The notes under the pieces were generated by a model, which ran no database searches, had not been told where the DNA came from, and saw nothing but the letters and a program-made list of their open reading frames with translations. DNA of 64,000 bases from Dermatemys mawii (Eukaryota > Chordata > Testudines > Dermatemydidae), in the NCBI GenBank assembly GCA_007922305.1, contig ML677374.1:8494094-8558093 (forward strand), written 5' to 3'. Positions 60,101-64,000 of the stretch are shown here, one piece after another (position 1 is the first letter of the stretch; each line of letters opens with the position of its first letter). A program made the translations under genes and the position numbers.

Positions 60101-60250
60101 CTTGCAGGAGCCTGAACTCCTGAGGCTGGCAGTTATAAATCCGTGTCTGTCTTTCTTGTAGAAATGGCAGAACATCACAATGCCCAGGAAATTCTGAAGA
60201 TAGCAAGGGACCTCGTCTACAAAGTGCAAACGCTGATTGAAAATAAGTGA
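22966..60250 (+). CDS. SGSM2: SGSM2 (RUTBC1), RUN-TBC Rab GTPase-activating protein; 22 coding exons, 5'-partial
   Basis: This spliced gene joins 22966-23128, 25740-25901, 28062-28129, 28586-28731, 29192-29326, 31088-31212, 32991-33058, 36927-37087, 37813-37942, 39389-39523 (optional), 43355-43505, 44238-44302, 44837-44982, 45619-45747, 47621-47803, 49342-49755, 50812-50936, 52482-52564, 53105-53214, 56050-56146, 58649-58816 and 60162-60250. Phases agree at every junction and give 1016 codons with no internal stop. The family has an N-terminal RUN domain, a PH-like region that binds Rab9A, and a TBC domain that stimulates GTP hydrolysis by Rabs. RUTBC1 is reported to act on Rab32/Rab38 and Rab33B in endosome-to-Golgi and melanosome traffic. 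SGSM2 rather than its paralogue SGSM1 is called from the serine-rich linker after the RUN start, the VPFSQIV stretch and the Cys/Ser-rich segment. The first ~45 residues are missing from the window. The human long isoform is 1051 residues, so the length fits. Confidence 0.97.
23335..23445 (+). mobile_element. CR1-type 3' end fragment
   Basis: It reads 'aattctgtggcctgcgttgt ... atgatcataatggtcccttc ... cttaaagtctatgagtctat', a CR1 3' end ending in short repeats. The same end recurs at 42823-42920. Confidence 0.55.
23446..25739. other. SGSM2 intron, mostly unassigned
   Basis: A palindromic repeat lies at ~25370-25530 ('ctctgattttcagaggtac ... cccctgaaaatcaggcctct'). The rest holds nothing I can assign. 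Confidence 0.35.
25740..25901 (+). CDS. SGSM2: SGSM2 coding exon 2 in window (RUN domain, Ser-rich linker)
   Basis: The acceptor is ttttgcag|G and the donor AG|GTAAAG. It encodes a basic, Ser/Thr-rich linker ([19 protein letters not shown]) followed by the RUN helix [20 protein letters not shown] (window residues 54-107). The linker sequence resembles SGSM2 and differs from SGSM1, which helps the paralogue call. Confidence 0.95.
25989..26199 (-). mobile_element. Harbinger-type MITE (same family as 32626-32901, inverted)
   Basis: Its sequence corresponds block by block to the reverse complement of 32626-32901: 'gatttatcatgtctag', 'aatcaatggggggagtatca', then the end 'caatgtagaccaggc'. A 14-bp perfect inverted repeat (26118-26131 with 26139-26152) with a 7-base loop lies inside. 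Confidence 0.7.
26430..27445 (-). pseudogene. Penelope-like retroelement relic (antisense), RT end and GIY-YIG region
   Basis: Minus-strand frames read, in order: [20 protein letters not shown], the motif after the RT core in Penelope-like elements; [22 protein letters not shown], a Cys motif; and [20 protein letters not shown], a GIY-YIG endonuclease start. A terminal-arm sequence lies at 26438-26560. Stops and frameshifts separate these blocks, so it is dead. It lies antisense in the intron between SGSM2 exons 2 and 3 of the window. Confidence 0.82.
27446..28061. other. SGSM2 intron with a GTCTACA-motif cluster
   Basis: Four GTCTACA/TGTAGAC motifs lie at 27466-27511, including a perfect palindrome GTCTACAC-aaaat-GTGTAGAC (27466-27486). 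They probably remain from a MITE with such termini. The rest is unassigned. Confidence 0.45.
28062..28129 (+). CDS. SGSM2: SGSM2 coding exon 3 in window (RUN domain)
   Basis: A 68-bp exon with acceptor gttcccag|C and donor CTTG|GTAAGT. It reads [20 protein letters not shown] then LL (window residues 108-130). The [18 protein letters not shown] pattern is near-invariant in SGSM1 and SGSM2 RUN domains. Confidence 0.95.
28586..28731 (+). CDS. SGSM2: SGSM2 coding exon 4 in window (end of RUN domain)
   Basis: The acceptor is ctcctag|TT and the donor GGA|GTAGGT. It begins [20 protein letters not shown], includes [14 protein letters not shown] and ends with SPSKRPALG (window residues 131-179). This completes the RUN domain and enters a linker with possible Ser/Thr-Pro phosphosites. 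Confidence 0.96.
29192..29326 (+). CDS. SGSM2: SGSM2 coding exon 5 in window (basic/serine linker)
   Basis: A phase 0-0 exon of 45 codons with acceptor tctcctag|ATC and donor CCA|GTAAGT. It encodes [15 protein letters not shown], then [20 protein letters not shown] and NNVLVQP (window residues 180-224). KRHSSGS is a basophilic-kinase type site, as inference. The exon leads into the PH-like Rab-binding region. Confidence 0.96.
29695..29905 (+). mobile_element. MIR-like SINE with internal GT microsatellite
   Basis: It contains gtgcatgaccttgggtgagt, then 'tgtctatttagactgtaggt', a GT run at 29851-29873, and 'acagtacctagcacaataag'. Confidence 0.6.
29906..30448. other. SGSM2 intron with a 29-bp T run
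   Basis: A T homopolymer at 30106-30134 follows a G run (30092-30101). No gene was seen. Confidence 0.6.
30449..30705 (-). mobile_element. MIR-like SINE (reverse)
   Basis: It contains 'gtgctaggtgctgcacaaac', 'agacagtccctgctgtatgg' and 'ggttacacagtaggcagaac', the reverse complement of the family in order. Confidence 0.55.
31088..31212 (+). CDS. SGSM2: SGSM2 coding exon 6 in window (PH-like region)
   Basis: The acceptor is taaacag|AAA and the donor AG|GTAACA. It reads [20 protein letters not shown] followed by [14 protein letters not shown] (window residues 225-265). The [11 protein letters not shown] motif is a hallmark of the SGSM PH-like domain, the segment reported to bind Rab9A in the family. 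Confidence 0.96.
31325..31610 (+). mobile_element. MIR-like SINE, nearly full length
   Basis: It carries all blocks in order: 'gggttctgccactggcctgc', 'gtgatcttgagcgagtcact', 'ctatttagattgtaacccat', 'gtacagcaactagcacaact', ending in 'aataatagtaataataaaat'. It is the best-preserved copy in the window. Confidence 0.7.
31611..32625. other. SGSM2 intron, nothing recognised
   Basis: A short CA-rich run lies at 31753-31778. Otherwise unassigned. Confidence 0.35.
32626..32901 (+). mobile_element. Harbinger-type MITE with TTA target duplication
   Basis: The ends gccctggtctacgct and (reverse complement of the right end) gggcaggtctacact are inverted. Both flanks carry TTA (32623-32625 and 32902-32904), the usual PIF/Harbinger target. 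Internal palindromes surround 'acttcagctacgag' and 'tttatcacatctagac'. No transposase is present. It ends 90 bp before SGSM2 exon 7. Confidence 0.8.
32991..33058 (+). CDS. SGSM2: SGSM2 coding exon 7 in window (PH-like region)
   Basis: A 68-bp exon with acceptor ccttttag|T and donor CAAC|GTAAGC. It encodes [20 protein letters not shown] then HQQ (window residues 266-288). The VPFSQIV stretch is SGSM2-like; SGSM1 has a different sequence here. It lies only 90 bp after the end of a Harbinger MITE. Confidence 0.95.
33566..34662 (+). pseudogene. Penelope-like retroelement relic with inverted terminal arms
   Basis: A 24-base terminal sequence at 33574-33597 recurs exactly, inverted, at 34630-34653. 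The arms extend with decay inward on each side. Between them a frame at 34002-34229 ends in [11 protein letters not shown] then HGLNRHTGL, resembling the end of the Penelope GIY-YIG domain. Stops flank it and the RT core is missing. Direct or inverted terminal arms (pLTRs) are a known feature of Penelope-like elements. Confidence 0.78.
34663..35067. other. SGSM2 intron, nothing recognised
   Basis: AT-rich sequence between two mobile elements. No gene was seen. Confidence 0.3.
35068..35449. mobile_element. hAT-type MITE with perfect 8-bp target duplication
   Basis: The exact duplicate GATTAAAG flanks it (35060-35067 and 35450-35457). The termini are cagtggctctcac and, reverse complemented, cagtggttttcaa. 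It is 382 bp, AT-rich inside and non-coding. A second copy of the family lies inverted at 53991-54471. Confidence 0.92.
35483..35970 (+). pseudogene. Broken ORF of an uncharacterised repeat-associated protein family
   Basis: The frame from 35483 reads [20 protein letters not shown] and [12 protein letters not shown]. After a frameshift near 35740-35790 the frame from 35793 reads [20 protein letters not shown], then [16 protein letters not shown], a stop at 35901, and [12 protein letters not shown]. This order (PT..TVY, KA, GxxH-like, IG..M..SG, YAS, G.AYN..VR.H.L) matches from memory a family of uncharacterised proteins scattered in fish and invertebrate genomes. Function unknown; probably carried by mobile DNA. 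Confidence 0.45.
35990..36090 (-). mobile_element. Dispersed repeat carrying a hammerhead-ribozyme-like core
   Basis: On the minus strand: CTGATGA (36077-36071), stem agtggg/cccac with a 6-base loop, GAAA (36053-36050), then AGC-TTAT-GCT and a C (36040). This is the conserved core, helix II, short helix III and cleavage-site base of a hammerhead ribozyme. Helix I pairing is not evident. Flanking 'gttagtctttaaggtgccac' is typical of a very abundant reptile repeat. Confidence 0.6.
36091..36680. mobile_element. Possible old LTR-retroelement fragment
   Basis: The blocks 'gaagttacttcagaggcgag', 'tggcctgtacatcctttgtc', 'ctgggggtgtcacacagaaa' and 'ctgataccttacatggcgta' resemble a turtle LTR repeat. 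Ends and class are not established. Confidence 0.3.
36927..37087 (+). CDS. SGSM2: SGSM2 coding exon 8 in window (PH-like region, NAGNAG acceptor)
   Basis: Preceded by cttttgCAGCAG, so splicing could occur at 36924 or 36927. Both keep the frame. The downstream choice reads [12 protein letters not shown], the upstream one [13 protein letters not shown]. The exon continues [20 protein letters not shown] and [20 protein letters not shown] and ends AAG|GTACGG (window residues 289-342). Human SGSM2 has a single residue at the variable point, which favours 36927. Confidence 0.93.
37110..37215 (+). mobile_element. MIR-like SINE 3' fragment
   Basis: It reads 'gaagttctttggggcagggt', then 'ctgtcatgcaaataatcaac', the 3' part of the family. 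It begins 23 bp after an SGSM2 donor. Confidence 0.4.
37216..37812. other. SGSM2 intron, nothing recognised
   Basis: Unassigned sequence between exons 8 and 9 of the window. Confidence 0.35.
37813..37942 (+). CDS. SGSM2: SGSM2 coding exon 9 in window (end of PH-like region)
   Basis: The acceptor is tcactgtag|GGC and the donor AACA|GTAAGT. It encodes [20 protein letters not shown], then [17 protein letters not shown] (window residues 343-385). The last base joins in phase either to the cassette exon at 39389 or directly to the exon at 43355. Confidence 0.95.
38125..38422. mobile_element. hAT-type MITE with CTATAAAA target duplication
   Basis: The exact 8-bp duplicate CTATAAAA lies at 38117-38124 and 38423-38430. 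The right end, reverse complemented, is caggggttctcaaacggtgg. The left end is decayed (catggccccacgatcc). The interior is GC-rich with 'ggctttagcccc' palindromes. It lies in the intron before the cassette exon. Confidence 0.82.
38423..39388. other. SGSM2 intron upstream of the cassette exon
   Basis: Nothing recognised. The polypyrimidine tract before 39389 (ctcctctttcactattttct) is good. Confidence 0.35.
39389..39523 (+). CDS. SGSM2: SGSM2 alternative cassette exon (45 codons, acidic)
   Basis: It is flanked by tttgagcag|TA and AAAG|GTTTTT. It is exactly 135 bp and phase 1-1, so skipping keeps the frame. It encodes [18 protein letters not shown], an acidic DDDDEEED run, then [20 protein letters not shown]. 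Human SGSM2 isoforms of 1051 and 1006 residues differ by 45 residues, matching this exon. The donor is weak (only GT plus T-run), as expected for regulated inclusion. The acidic block may tune charge near the PH-like region. Confidence 0.88.
39524..42139. other. SGSM2 intron downstream of the cassette exon
   Basis: Mostly unassigned, with short open frames of no recognised homology. A G-rich run lies at 39851-39876. Confidence 0.35.
42140..42310. mobile_element. Palindromic MITE-like repeat
   Basis: 'atgattttcaaaagctact' and 'tagctacttctgaagatct' are loosely inverted about a centre with 'accctgattttcagaatgtg ... cttctgaaaatcaggcctca'. Related copies lie at 25370-25530, 48890-49085 and 57580-57730. 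Confidence 0.45.
42311..43354. other. SGSM2 intron with CR1 3' end fragments
   Basis: CR1-type 3' ends lie at 42823-42920 ('gaccataatggtcccttctg') and ~43100-43170 ('ttggacgaggtgacttcttg ... catttgtatgattct'). Confidence 0.45.
43355..43505 (+). CDS. SGSM2: SGSM2 coding exon 11 in window (Cys/Ser-rich linker)
   Basis: The acceptor is gtccccag|AC and the donor AG|GTAAAC. It reads [20 protein letters not shown], then [20 protein letters not shown] and PSCCNCIHD (window residues 431-480). Seven cysteines fall in under 40 residues. Mammalian SGSM2 has the same Cys/Ser richness, so it is a paralogue marker. No known metal-binding fold was recognised. Confidence 0.95.
43690..43805. mobile_element. 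Palindromic repeat fragment
   Basis: 'catttaggagcctaagtcac' is mirrored by 'gggacaggctcctaaactcc', around an A-rich centre. This is a common turtle palindromic element. Confidence 0.45.
43828..43985 (+). mobile_element. Solo terminal arm of a Penelope-like element
   Basis: It begins 'gtgtagccatgttggtccca' exactly as the arms at 33574 and 34653, and continues through 'gaggtaatatctttcattga' and 'agagctcttcttcaggtctg'. No coding part is attached. Confidence 0.65.
44238..44302 (+). CDS. SGSM2: SGSM2 coding exon 12 in window (N-terminal flank of TBC)
   Basis: A 65-bp exon with acceptor cctacag|A and donor GGAT|GTAAGT. It encodes [20 protein letters not shown] and G, with a tryptophan codon completed across the next junction (window residues 481-502). 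[29 protein letters not shown] is a family-wide block before the TBC domain. Confidence 0.95.
44837..44982 (+). CDS. SGSM2: SGSM2 coding exon 13 in window (pre-TBC helix)
   Basis: The acceptor is tttctgcag|GG and the donor AAG|GTAACG. It encodes [20 protein letters not shown], then a linker and [15 protein letters not shown] (window residues 503-551). [21 protein letters not shown] marks the entry to the TBC domain. Confidence 0.96.
45619..45747 (+). CDS. SGSM2: SGSM2 coding exon 14 in window (TBC domain start)
   Basis: A phase 0-0 exon of 43 codons with acceptor tgctttag|AAT and donor CGG|GTAAGT. It reads [20 protein letters not shown], then [20 protein letters not shown] and MDR (window residues 552-594). 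[20 protein letters not shown] is the first conserved TBC block, of the R-x-W-x-LLG type. Confidence 0.97.
45835..46110 (+). mobile_element. MIR-like SINE
   Basis: It contains 'ggtgcctcagtttccctatt', 'tgtaaaatagaaatactact', 'gaaaactccttggggcagag' and a decayed 3' end. Confidence 0.5.
46111..47139. other. SGSM2 intron with a 23-bp A run
   Basis: An A homopolymer lies at 46914-46936. Otherwise nothing assigned. Confidence 0.5.
47140..47330 (-). mobile_element. MIR-like SINE (reverse)
   Basis: It reads 'tgaggcacagagaaactaag', then 'gtgacttgcccgaggtctca', the reverse complement of the MIR core. Confidence 0.55.
47621..47803 (+). CDS. SGSM2: SGSM2 coding exon 15 in window (TBC insert)
   Basis: A 61-codon phase 0-0 exon with acceptor gtttgaag|GTG and donor GAT|GTAAGC. 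It encodes [20 protein letters not shown], then [20 protein letters not shown] and ISND (window residues 595-655). The long insert between TBC motifs is typical of SGSM/RUTBC and TBC1D15/16-like proteins. Confidence 0.96.
47804..48889. other. SGSM2 intron, nothing recognised
   Basis: Unassigned. Confidence 0.35.
48890..49085. mobile_element. Palindromic MITE-like repeat
   Basis: 'gggtgcctccatttttgggt' at the left is mirrored by 'aggtacccaaaaatggagac' at the right, around 'ctaagtcaggcccctttaaa'. This is the same family as 42140-42310. Confidence 0.5.
49342..49755 (+). CDS. SGSM2: SGSM2 coding exon 16 in window (acidic disordered insert)
   Basis: The largest exon (138 codons), phase 0-0, with acceptor cctcatcag|GTC and donor TATACA|GTAGGT. 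It begins [20 protein letters not shown], holds an Ala run before [20 protein letters not shown], and ends CGAPYT (window residues 656-793). It is rich in Asp, Glu and Ser and predicted disordered. The [16 protein letters not shown] block is conserved with mammals while the rest varies. The open frame runs past the donor to 50019, but that extension is intronic. Confidence 0.95.
49756..50811. other. SGSM2 intron, nothing recognised
   Basis: The frame of exon 16 stays open until 50019 by chance. No repeat was assigned. Confidence 0.35.
50812..50936 (+). CDS. SGSM2: SGSM2 coding exon 17 in window (TBC arginine finger)
   Basis: The acceptor is ccttccag|ATA and the donor AG|GTAATG. It encodes [20 protein letters not shown], then [20 protein letters not shown] and C (window residues 794-834). 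IDKDVQR is the TBC IxxDxxR motif. Its arginine is the catalytic finger, so GAP activity is expected to be intact. Confidence 0.97.
51050..51260 (+). mobile_element. MIR-like SINE
   Basis: It contains 'gttcctcagtttcccacctg', then taaaatggggataatgcttc and 'ctacctcccaggggtgtagg', the classic MIR core order. Confidence 0.6.
51261..52481. other. SGSM2 intron, nothing recognised
   Basis: Unassigned, with short open frames only. Confidence 0.35.
52482..52564 (+). CDS. SGSM2: SGSM2 coding exon 18 in window (TBC glutamine finger)
   Basis: The acceptor is tcacgcag|T and the donor AATG|GTAGGT. It reads [20 protein letters not shown], then LMVILDN (window residues 835-862). YVQGM supplies the catalytic glutamine (YxQ motif) of the dual-finger TBC mechanism. 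Confidence 0.97.
53105..53214 (+). CDS. SGSM2: SGSM2 coding exon 19 in window (TBC; GC donor)
   Basis: The acceptor is atccacag|AT. It encodes [20 protein letters not shown], then [16 protein letters not shown] (window residues 863-899). The exon must end at CAG 53212-53214 to join ATT CTA GAC at 56050, so its donor is CAG|GCGAGT, a GC-AG intron. The only nearby GT (53219) would break the frame. Confidence 0.94.
53991..54471. mobile_element. hAT-type MITE, second copy of the 35068-35449 family, inverted
   Basis: Its reverse complement aligns by eye along most of 35068-35449: 'cttgggggtacacaagacaa', 'gtttatactgctctctatgc' and 'cacaatatttatattccagt' all have counterparts. The right end is ggttgggagcccctg. 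No target duplication remains. It lies in the GC-AG intron. Confidence 0.78.
54472..55479. other. SGSM2 intron, nothing certain
   Basis: A weak MIR-like 3' fragment lies at ~55075-55135 ('gttcctgccccaaagagcgt'). Otherwise unassigned. Confidence 0.3.
55480..55680 (-). mobile_element. MIR-like SINE (reverse)
   Basis: It contains 'gatggagagactgaggcgca', then 'acttaagtgacgtggtcaag', the reversed MIR core. Confidence 0.5.
56050..56146 (+). CDS. SGSM2: SGSM2 coding exon 20 in window (TBC)
   Basis: The acceptor is tttgccag|ATT and the donor CGAG|GTAATA. It encodes [20 protein letters not shown], then [12 protein letters not shown] (window residues 900-931). The CYRWFLL-FKRE block is a conserved C-terminal TBC motif. 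Confidence 0.97.
56739..57064. mobile_element. hAT-type MITE, probable
   Basis: The left end caatgatactcacactgagg and the right end ggctcctgaaccactg are imperfect inverted hAT-like termini. 'gcttgtgagcagcaagtgg' near the left end is shared with abundant reptile hAT MITEs. The flanking octamers do not match. Confidence 0.5.
57065..57579. other. SGSM2 intron, nothing recognised
   Basis: Unassigned. Confidence 0.3.
57580..57730. mobile_element. Palindromic repeat fragment
   Basis: 'cacttagtgggattttcaag' at the left is mirrored by 'tttgaaaatcccagtaggtc' at the right. Confidence 0.5.
58029..58223 (+). mobile_element. Cry-type tRNA-derived SINE (turtle)
   Basis: A box tagcttagtgg (58039-58049) and B box gttcaatcc (58085-58093) form a tRNA-like pol III head. 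The body gggccatttagggatatggg follows, then a CR1-like tail 'gaggtcccttccaactctga' and 'tattctgtga'. It is the better-preserved of two copies. Confidence 0.87.
58649..58816 (+). CDS. SGSM2: SGSM2 coding exon 21 in window (TBC C-terminal half)
   Basis: The acceptor is ccattcag|AA and the donor AATG|GTAAGA. It encodes [20 protein letters not shown], then [20 protein letters not shown] and [15 protein letters not shown] (window residues 932-987). It follows a Cry SINE that ends 425 bp upstream. Confidence 0.97.
58817..60161. other. Last SGSM2 intron
   Basis: It contains a MITE-like patch at 59540-59640 with repeated 'gaatag' palindromes (gtagaatagcttattctgga). Otherwise unassigned. Confidence 0.4.
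60162..60250 (+). CDS. SGSM2: SGSM2 terminal coding exon with stop codon
   Basis: The acceptor is ttcttgtag|AA. It encodes [20 protein letters not shown], then VQTLIENK and TGA at 60248-60250 (window residues 988-1016). The ending VQ-LIENK is shared with mammalian SGSM2. The exon continues into the 3' UTR. Confidence 0.97.
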
Positions 60251-61314
60251 CCGCGGACCGAGAGGAAAACAGGCTTAGTGCTGACTGAGAGACAAAGTAT
60301 TTCTTGCACTGTAACTTCAGATGATGTTTTAATTGCATCTTCCATGTAATGTAGTAAATAGTCCAGAGATTTGTAATAGACTTTTAAAACAAACACAATT
60401 TTCCACCACAAGACGATGAGGTTTGTGTTTGATAGTCCTTGTGATGCTCACTTTGTATTGCGAGGCAAAACTATTTTTTTTTTTTTTGGAGGGCATTCTA
60501 CCCTCTCCTAGTCTCTAAATCTCATCCAGATACAGAATTTTGGTTTTTAGAGTCATATTTTGACCTGTCAGACTCTTCATGCACTTTGTGCTTGACCAAA
60601 ACTCCCTGGGCATGCAGAGTTAAAGCCCCCCAATTCAACACCCATTGAAGTCTGTGAGCACTGGATCGTGATCTTAGAAAAGTAAATGCTGTGGAGCTCA
60701 CGTAGGATACGTGAAAGGATGCACCAGCTCCCAAGAGTGTTTTTGGCCTTACAATGACTGTCCATCACATTGCCTTATACATTACACATTATCATCAATC
60801 AGGTTAGAAATCACACCGTTGAAGAGAATAAAAACACTCTGCCTCCTAGAACCAGAGAAGCCAAGCCAGCTGACTCAGAAAAATCCTGGTCAAAGATCTT
60901 CACTAGGCCAAACCATGAGAGGTGTCGATCCACTTTGACTCCTGGCAGTCTATCATTAGTCATCTCCGGGGATCATGCGAGAATCAGGTAGTCTTAGGCC
61001 AACCCTCTGTTTCAGCCCCTACTCGGGGAGGAAATCTAGGATTAAAATGTGAGGGGGGCAACTTGTAAATTTCTGCCTCCAGAGATACAAGATGCTAAAT
61101 CGTCACATCCAGATTGTTTGCTAACATCTCAGTGACACTGGTCTGAGAAGACATAAAGAACAATTTTCAGTGCCCACAGCCCCACTTCAGCAAAGCTCCT
61201 GAGCATGTGCTTCAAGTTAAACTTGTGATTAAATCCATCCCTACTGACCGCTACGCATTTCCTTAGCTTTACATTTGGGGTTAGTGTGATGCTGACTCTG
61301 GGCCAGAAGGATTA

Positions 61315-61430
61315 TAGTCTCTCTAGGGTAGGAGCTGGCTTTTTGTTCTGTTCGGACAGTGCCTAGCACGATGGGGTTCTGGGCTGGGGACCCAAGGTGC
61401 TACCACAACATAAATAATTGTAATAAAAAG
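61315..61430 (+). mobile_element. MIR-like SINE 3' end in the SGSM2 3' UTR
   Basis: It reads 'tagggtaggagctggctttt', 'cagtgcctagcacgatgggg' and 'ataattgtaataaaaagagg'. It supplies an AATAAA hexamer at 61422-61427. Confidence 0.55.
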
Positions 61431-62678
61431 AGGATCCAGCTACCAGGGATACATTTCTGCTACCCTTCCCCACACTAAGGAATCAGTAACTTACTCCGCA
61501 AGTATTCCAAGGTGGCAGAATCTGGCCCTATATCGTTTACACGTTCAGGTTAGTCACATCTTGAAATCTGGCTTAGTGCGTAGGAAATTGAGCCCCTTCT
61601 CGAGTGGTTGGATCTCTCGCTCCTGCACCTACATGGAGTAAGGCAAGCACAGGGATCTGCACTCCTGATAGCAGGAGTGGGGCTTTAATGTACCGTAGAA
61701 CCTCAGAAATACACATGCCCGGCCATTTGCACACCTGACTTCTCAGAGAGATTTAGGACCTGTCTTATCAGAACTTCTGACTTCTGAAAAATAGAATCCA
61801 GGACGTCATTAATTCCCATGTAGCTGTTAGCATTTGCTGGATTAACAAAGTGTATTTTGTTGCACTATCCTTTATTTTATTGCATTTACTGTCTCTGGAA
61901 TGTTTCCGTGTGAACATGCAATAGCTCTCTCTGTCATTTGCATGTATTACTGTGCTCAACGGCGTTCATTTCCATAGCGAGCTGAATGTTTATAGTGGTG
62001 GTACAATACTTACACCTCCTCTGTGGGGGTCAAGAGTTGTGACAAATTTAAAGCAACCGAGAATCTGTCCTCAGGCTTTAGTTTGTCAAAAGCGATGTTT
62101 AGGTGTCAGTATGTTTATATCTTCACTGTGTCACCACAGTACATAGGTGTACTGTGAGAGTCTTCAAACTGATCAGTTAGATCAGAAAGGTTAATGATAT
62201 AGCAGAAAGAGAATGATCACTGTGCCAGCGTGAGATAAGAGCTGATCCTAATGACCTTCTAATGAAGTTCCCCGTTGATTTCAATAGAACAGGCACATGG
62301 GCACTTCTTTAAAAAATCCAGAAGGGCAAGGTCCTGCTGACTTGCAATGGAATTTGTGCTCCTAAATCATTTACGCACTTTTGAGAATTCCATCCTTTGC
62401 CAATGTGCCTCAATATTAAAGTTGGTCAAATCTCTTCCAAGAGCGCTATTAAAATTAAATTTAGTCCTGAACCAAAGCCCTGGATCCAAACGCCCTTCAA
62501 GGGTGTGGCTCAGTTGAGATCATCTTGAGTTATCTCTTGAGAGTAGAATTTTCAAAAGGACTGAGTGCTGGCCTGACTTTGCGCCAATTGGACTTAATTA
62601 GGCCAATGCTAAGCACTTCTGGAAAGCACACCCCTGACATATCTTAGATGATCTGTAAGGGATTTCACCTAAGAAGGG

Positions 62679-62684
62679 AATAAA
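62679..62684 (+). promoter_or_regulatory. Candidate SGSM2 poly(A) signal AATAAA
   Basis: A perfect AATAAA with a GU-rich element just downstream, 2.4 kb after the stop codon. Two other hexamers lie nearer the stop. The choice among them is inference. Confidence 0.35.
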
Positions 62685-62700
62685 TCAGTGCTGTAGGTTT

Positions 62701-64000
62701 GAAAATACAAAGAACAAAACAAAACAAAAACCCTCTACACAAATTTCAGCAGTAGAATGAACAGGACCAGAGTTAGAAAAGCACTAAACAGTTAAGTGTT
62801 GTTTTCACTGGATAGCATTAGAACAGTGACTGTTTAACCATTATTTCACTTGCATCTTTTATTCAGGATAAATTGTTTGGTTAAACCGATGCATTTCTGA
62901 AACAGATTATAATCCACAAGTGGCCCACTGTGAAATTTGAGGCACGTTACCCTCAGTTACAGTCTGTGCAAAGATACAGATTGAATTATGCCAAAGAATC
63001 AGTACAGGGCACTCCTTCCTCAGTTATATTTTTACAAACCAAGAAAAATAAGTTTCAGGTGTATAAAGACACAACAAACTTTTGTATCCTTAGTATTATG
63101 AGACTATTCAGTATCTCCACCTTGTTATACAATACAATGGGTAGAGGCCCTTATTCTTGGATTTTTTTAAAAAAAAATAGTAAAAGATATTTAAATATAG
63201 AGTTAACGATGTATAAACCTGTAATGTGCCCATACCTCATGAAGTTAGGGGGAAGTCACTTTTGAATTTGATCCATGTTCTGTAGACCTTTGACTTTGAT
63301 GAATGAGGAGTTGTCATTCATGCCTTACTTGATCAAGCTGCCCAGAAAACAGTGTGTTCAAAACTTCCTTGTTCAGTCAAAAAATAATAATTTTTTTTTC
63401 AGAATATTGTTGCAACAACATCCTGGCTACACCAGTCTGATCTGTGCCATTTGTATAGTTTCTTGGTCCCTTAAGAGGACTGTCATGTCAGATACACCCA
63501 AATATCATGTAGTCAGTTACCACTATCATCTTTCATGGGACCTGAACTAAGGAGAAAAATGAGAGGTTTTAAGGTGATATATTCCTTTGATTTCCTCTGC
63601 CCCATTTTGTGAAATTACAGTGTATTTGGAAGTGCCTCTCAGTCTTAATTCATTCCAGGATGGGTTTGCTCTCTACCCTCCCTTGTACATAAAGATCCCC
63701 CTCTCCTGGTGTCTTTTCCATGGGAAAAGCTGCTAATAGCAAGATTGTATAGTCTTACATTTGAACCATCCTGACTTCCCCAGGGCTTCATTTTCTCTGC
63801 AGAATGATGCATCAGCTGATCAGCAAGAATCCATTCTACACCAGGGGAGAGGGGTGTGTTTAGGAGGATGTATTCTACATAGCGGCACGTGGACAAAAAG
63901 GCAAGAAAGCTGGTTGCTGGGCCTTTGAAACTGAGGCCTAACGCTCCTTCCCAAAGTGCACTTCATTAGCACTGAAGGGAGATGCACCGCAGGCATTGCA
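62701..64000. other. Downstream flank, no gene recognised
   Basis: AT-rich sequence with short chance ORFs and no recognised exon or repeat. In mammals SGSM2 is followed by MNT in the opposite orientation. I see no MNT coding sequence here, so if synteny holds its 3' UTR would begin in or beyond this stretch. Confidence 0.4.

Larger units (their letters stand above)
60251..62700 (+). other. SGSM2: Probable SGSM2 3' UTR (end uncertain)
   Basis: No conserved reading frame follows the stop codon. Canonical AATAAA hexamers occur at 60827-60832, 61422-61427 (inside a MIR-like repeat tail) and 62679-62684. The last is followed within 10-20 bases by a U/G-rich stretch (gtgctgtaggttt), so it is the best candidate. 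The region also holds a T run at 60473-60487. Confidence 0.4.

Noticed and set aside
22966..60250. SGSM1 instead of SGSM2.
   Set aside because: The Ser-rich RUN linker, VPFSQIV, the Cys/Ser segment and the 45-residue cassette all follow SGSM2. SGSM1 differs at each by memory.
62701..64000. The neighbouring MNT gene expected from mammalian synteny.
   Set aside because: No basic helix-loop-helix coding sequence or splice pattern was seen on either strand.
1..64000. CRISPR arrays, operons, bacterial promoters or origins.
   Set aside because: Spliced vertebrate gene structure and vertebrate repeats throughout; no spaced direct-repeat array was seen.

Overview
This 64 kb window is vertebrate nuclear DNA, most probably from a cryptodiran turtle. 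Two tRNA-derived SINEs (58029-58223 on +, 8551-8737 on -) have the A-box/B-box head and CR1-like 3' end of the turtle Cry SINE. They sit among a CR1 LINE 3' end, many hAT and Harbinger MITEs, Penelope-like retroelements and a DIRS-like gag relic, a mixture typical of turtles.

The window holds one protein-coding gene on the + strand, SGSM2 (small G protein signaling modulator 2, also called RUTBC1). I could place 22 coding exons between 22966 and 60250. They join in phase into 1016 codons ending at TGA 60248-60250. The reading starts inside the RUN domain. The first ~45 residues (two exons in other vertebrates) were not found and should lie upstream, so 1-22965 is read as intron. The protein runs: RUN domain (exons 1-4 here), basic/serine linker (5), PH-like Rab9-binding region (6-9), an optional acidic 45-residue cassette (10), Cys/Ser-rich linker (11), then a TBC Rab-GAP domain (12-22) split by a long acidic insert (15-16). 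Both catalytic fingers of the TBC domain are present. Special splice sites include a GC-AG intron after exon 19, a NAGNAG acceptor at exon 8 and a weak donor on the cassette exon.

Layout: 1-22.9 kb is intron with MIR-like SINEs, microsatellites, a nested hAT-in-SINE insertion (13.9-14.6 kb), a DIRS-like gag relic (18.0-18.9 kb) and the CR1 (21.8-22.5 kb). 22.9-33.1 kb carries the RUN and first PH-like exons, with a Harbinger MITE and an antisense Penelope-like element (26.0-27.4 kb). 33.1-36.9 kb is one intron packed with mobile DNA: a Penelope-like element with inverted terminal arms, a hAT MITE with a perfect 8-bp target duplication, a broken ORF of an uncharacterised repeat-associated family, and a repeat with a hammerhead-ribozyme-like core. 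36.9-60.2 kb carries the remaining exons. 60251 onward is 3' UTR and then flank, with no further gene recognised.

All exon boundaries come from reading GT/GC-AG sites, phase continuity and remembered similarity to mammalian SGSM2. No alignment or transcript data were available.
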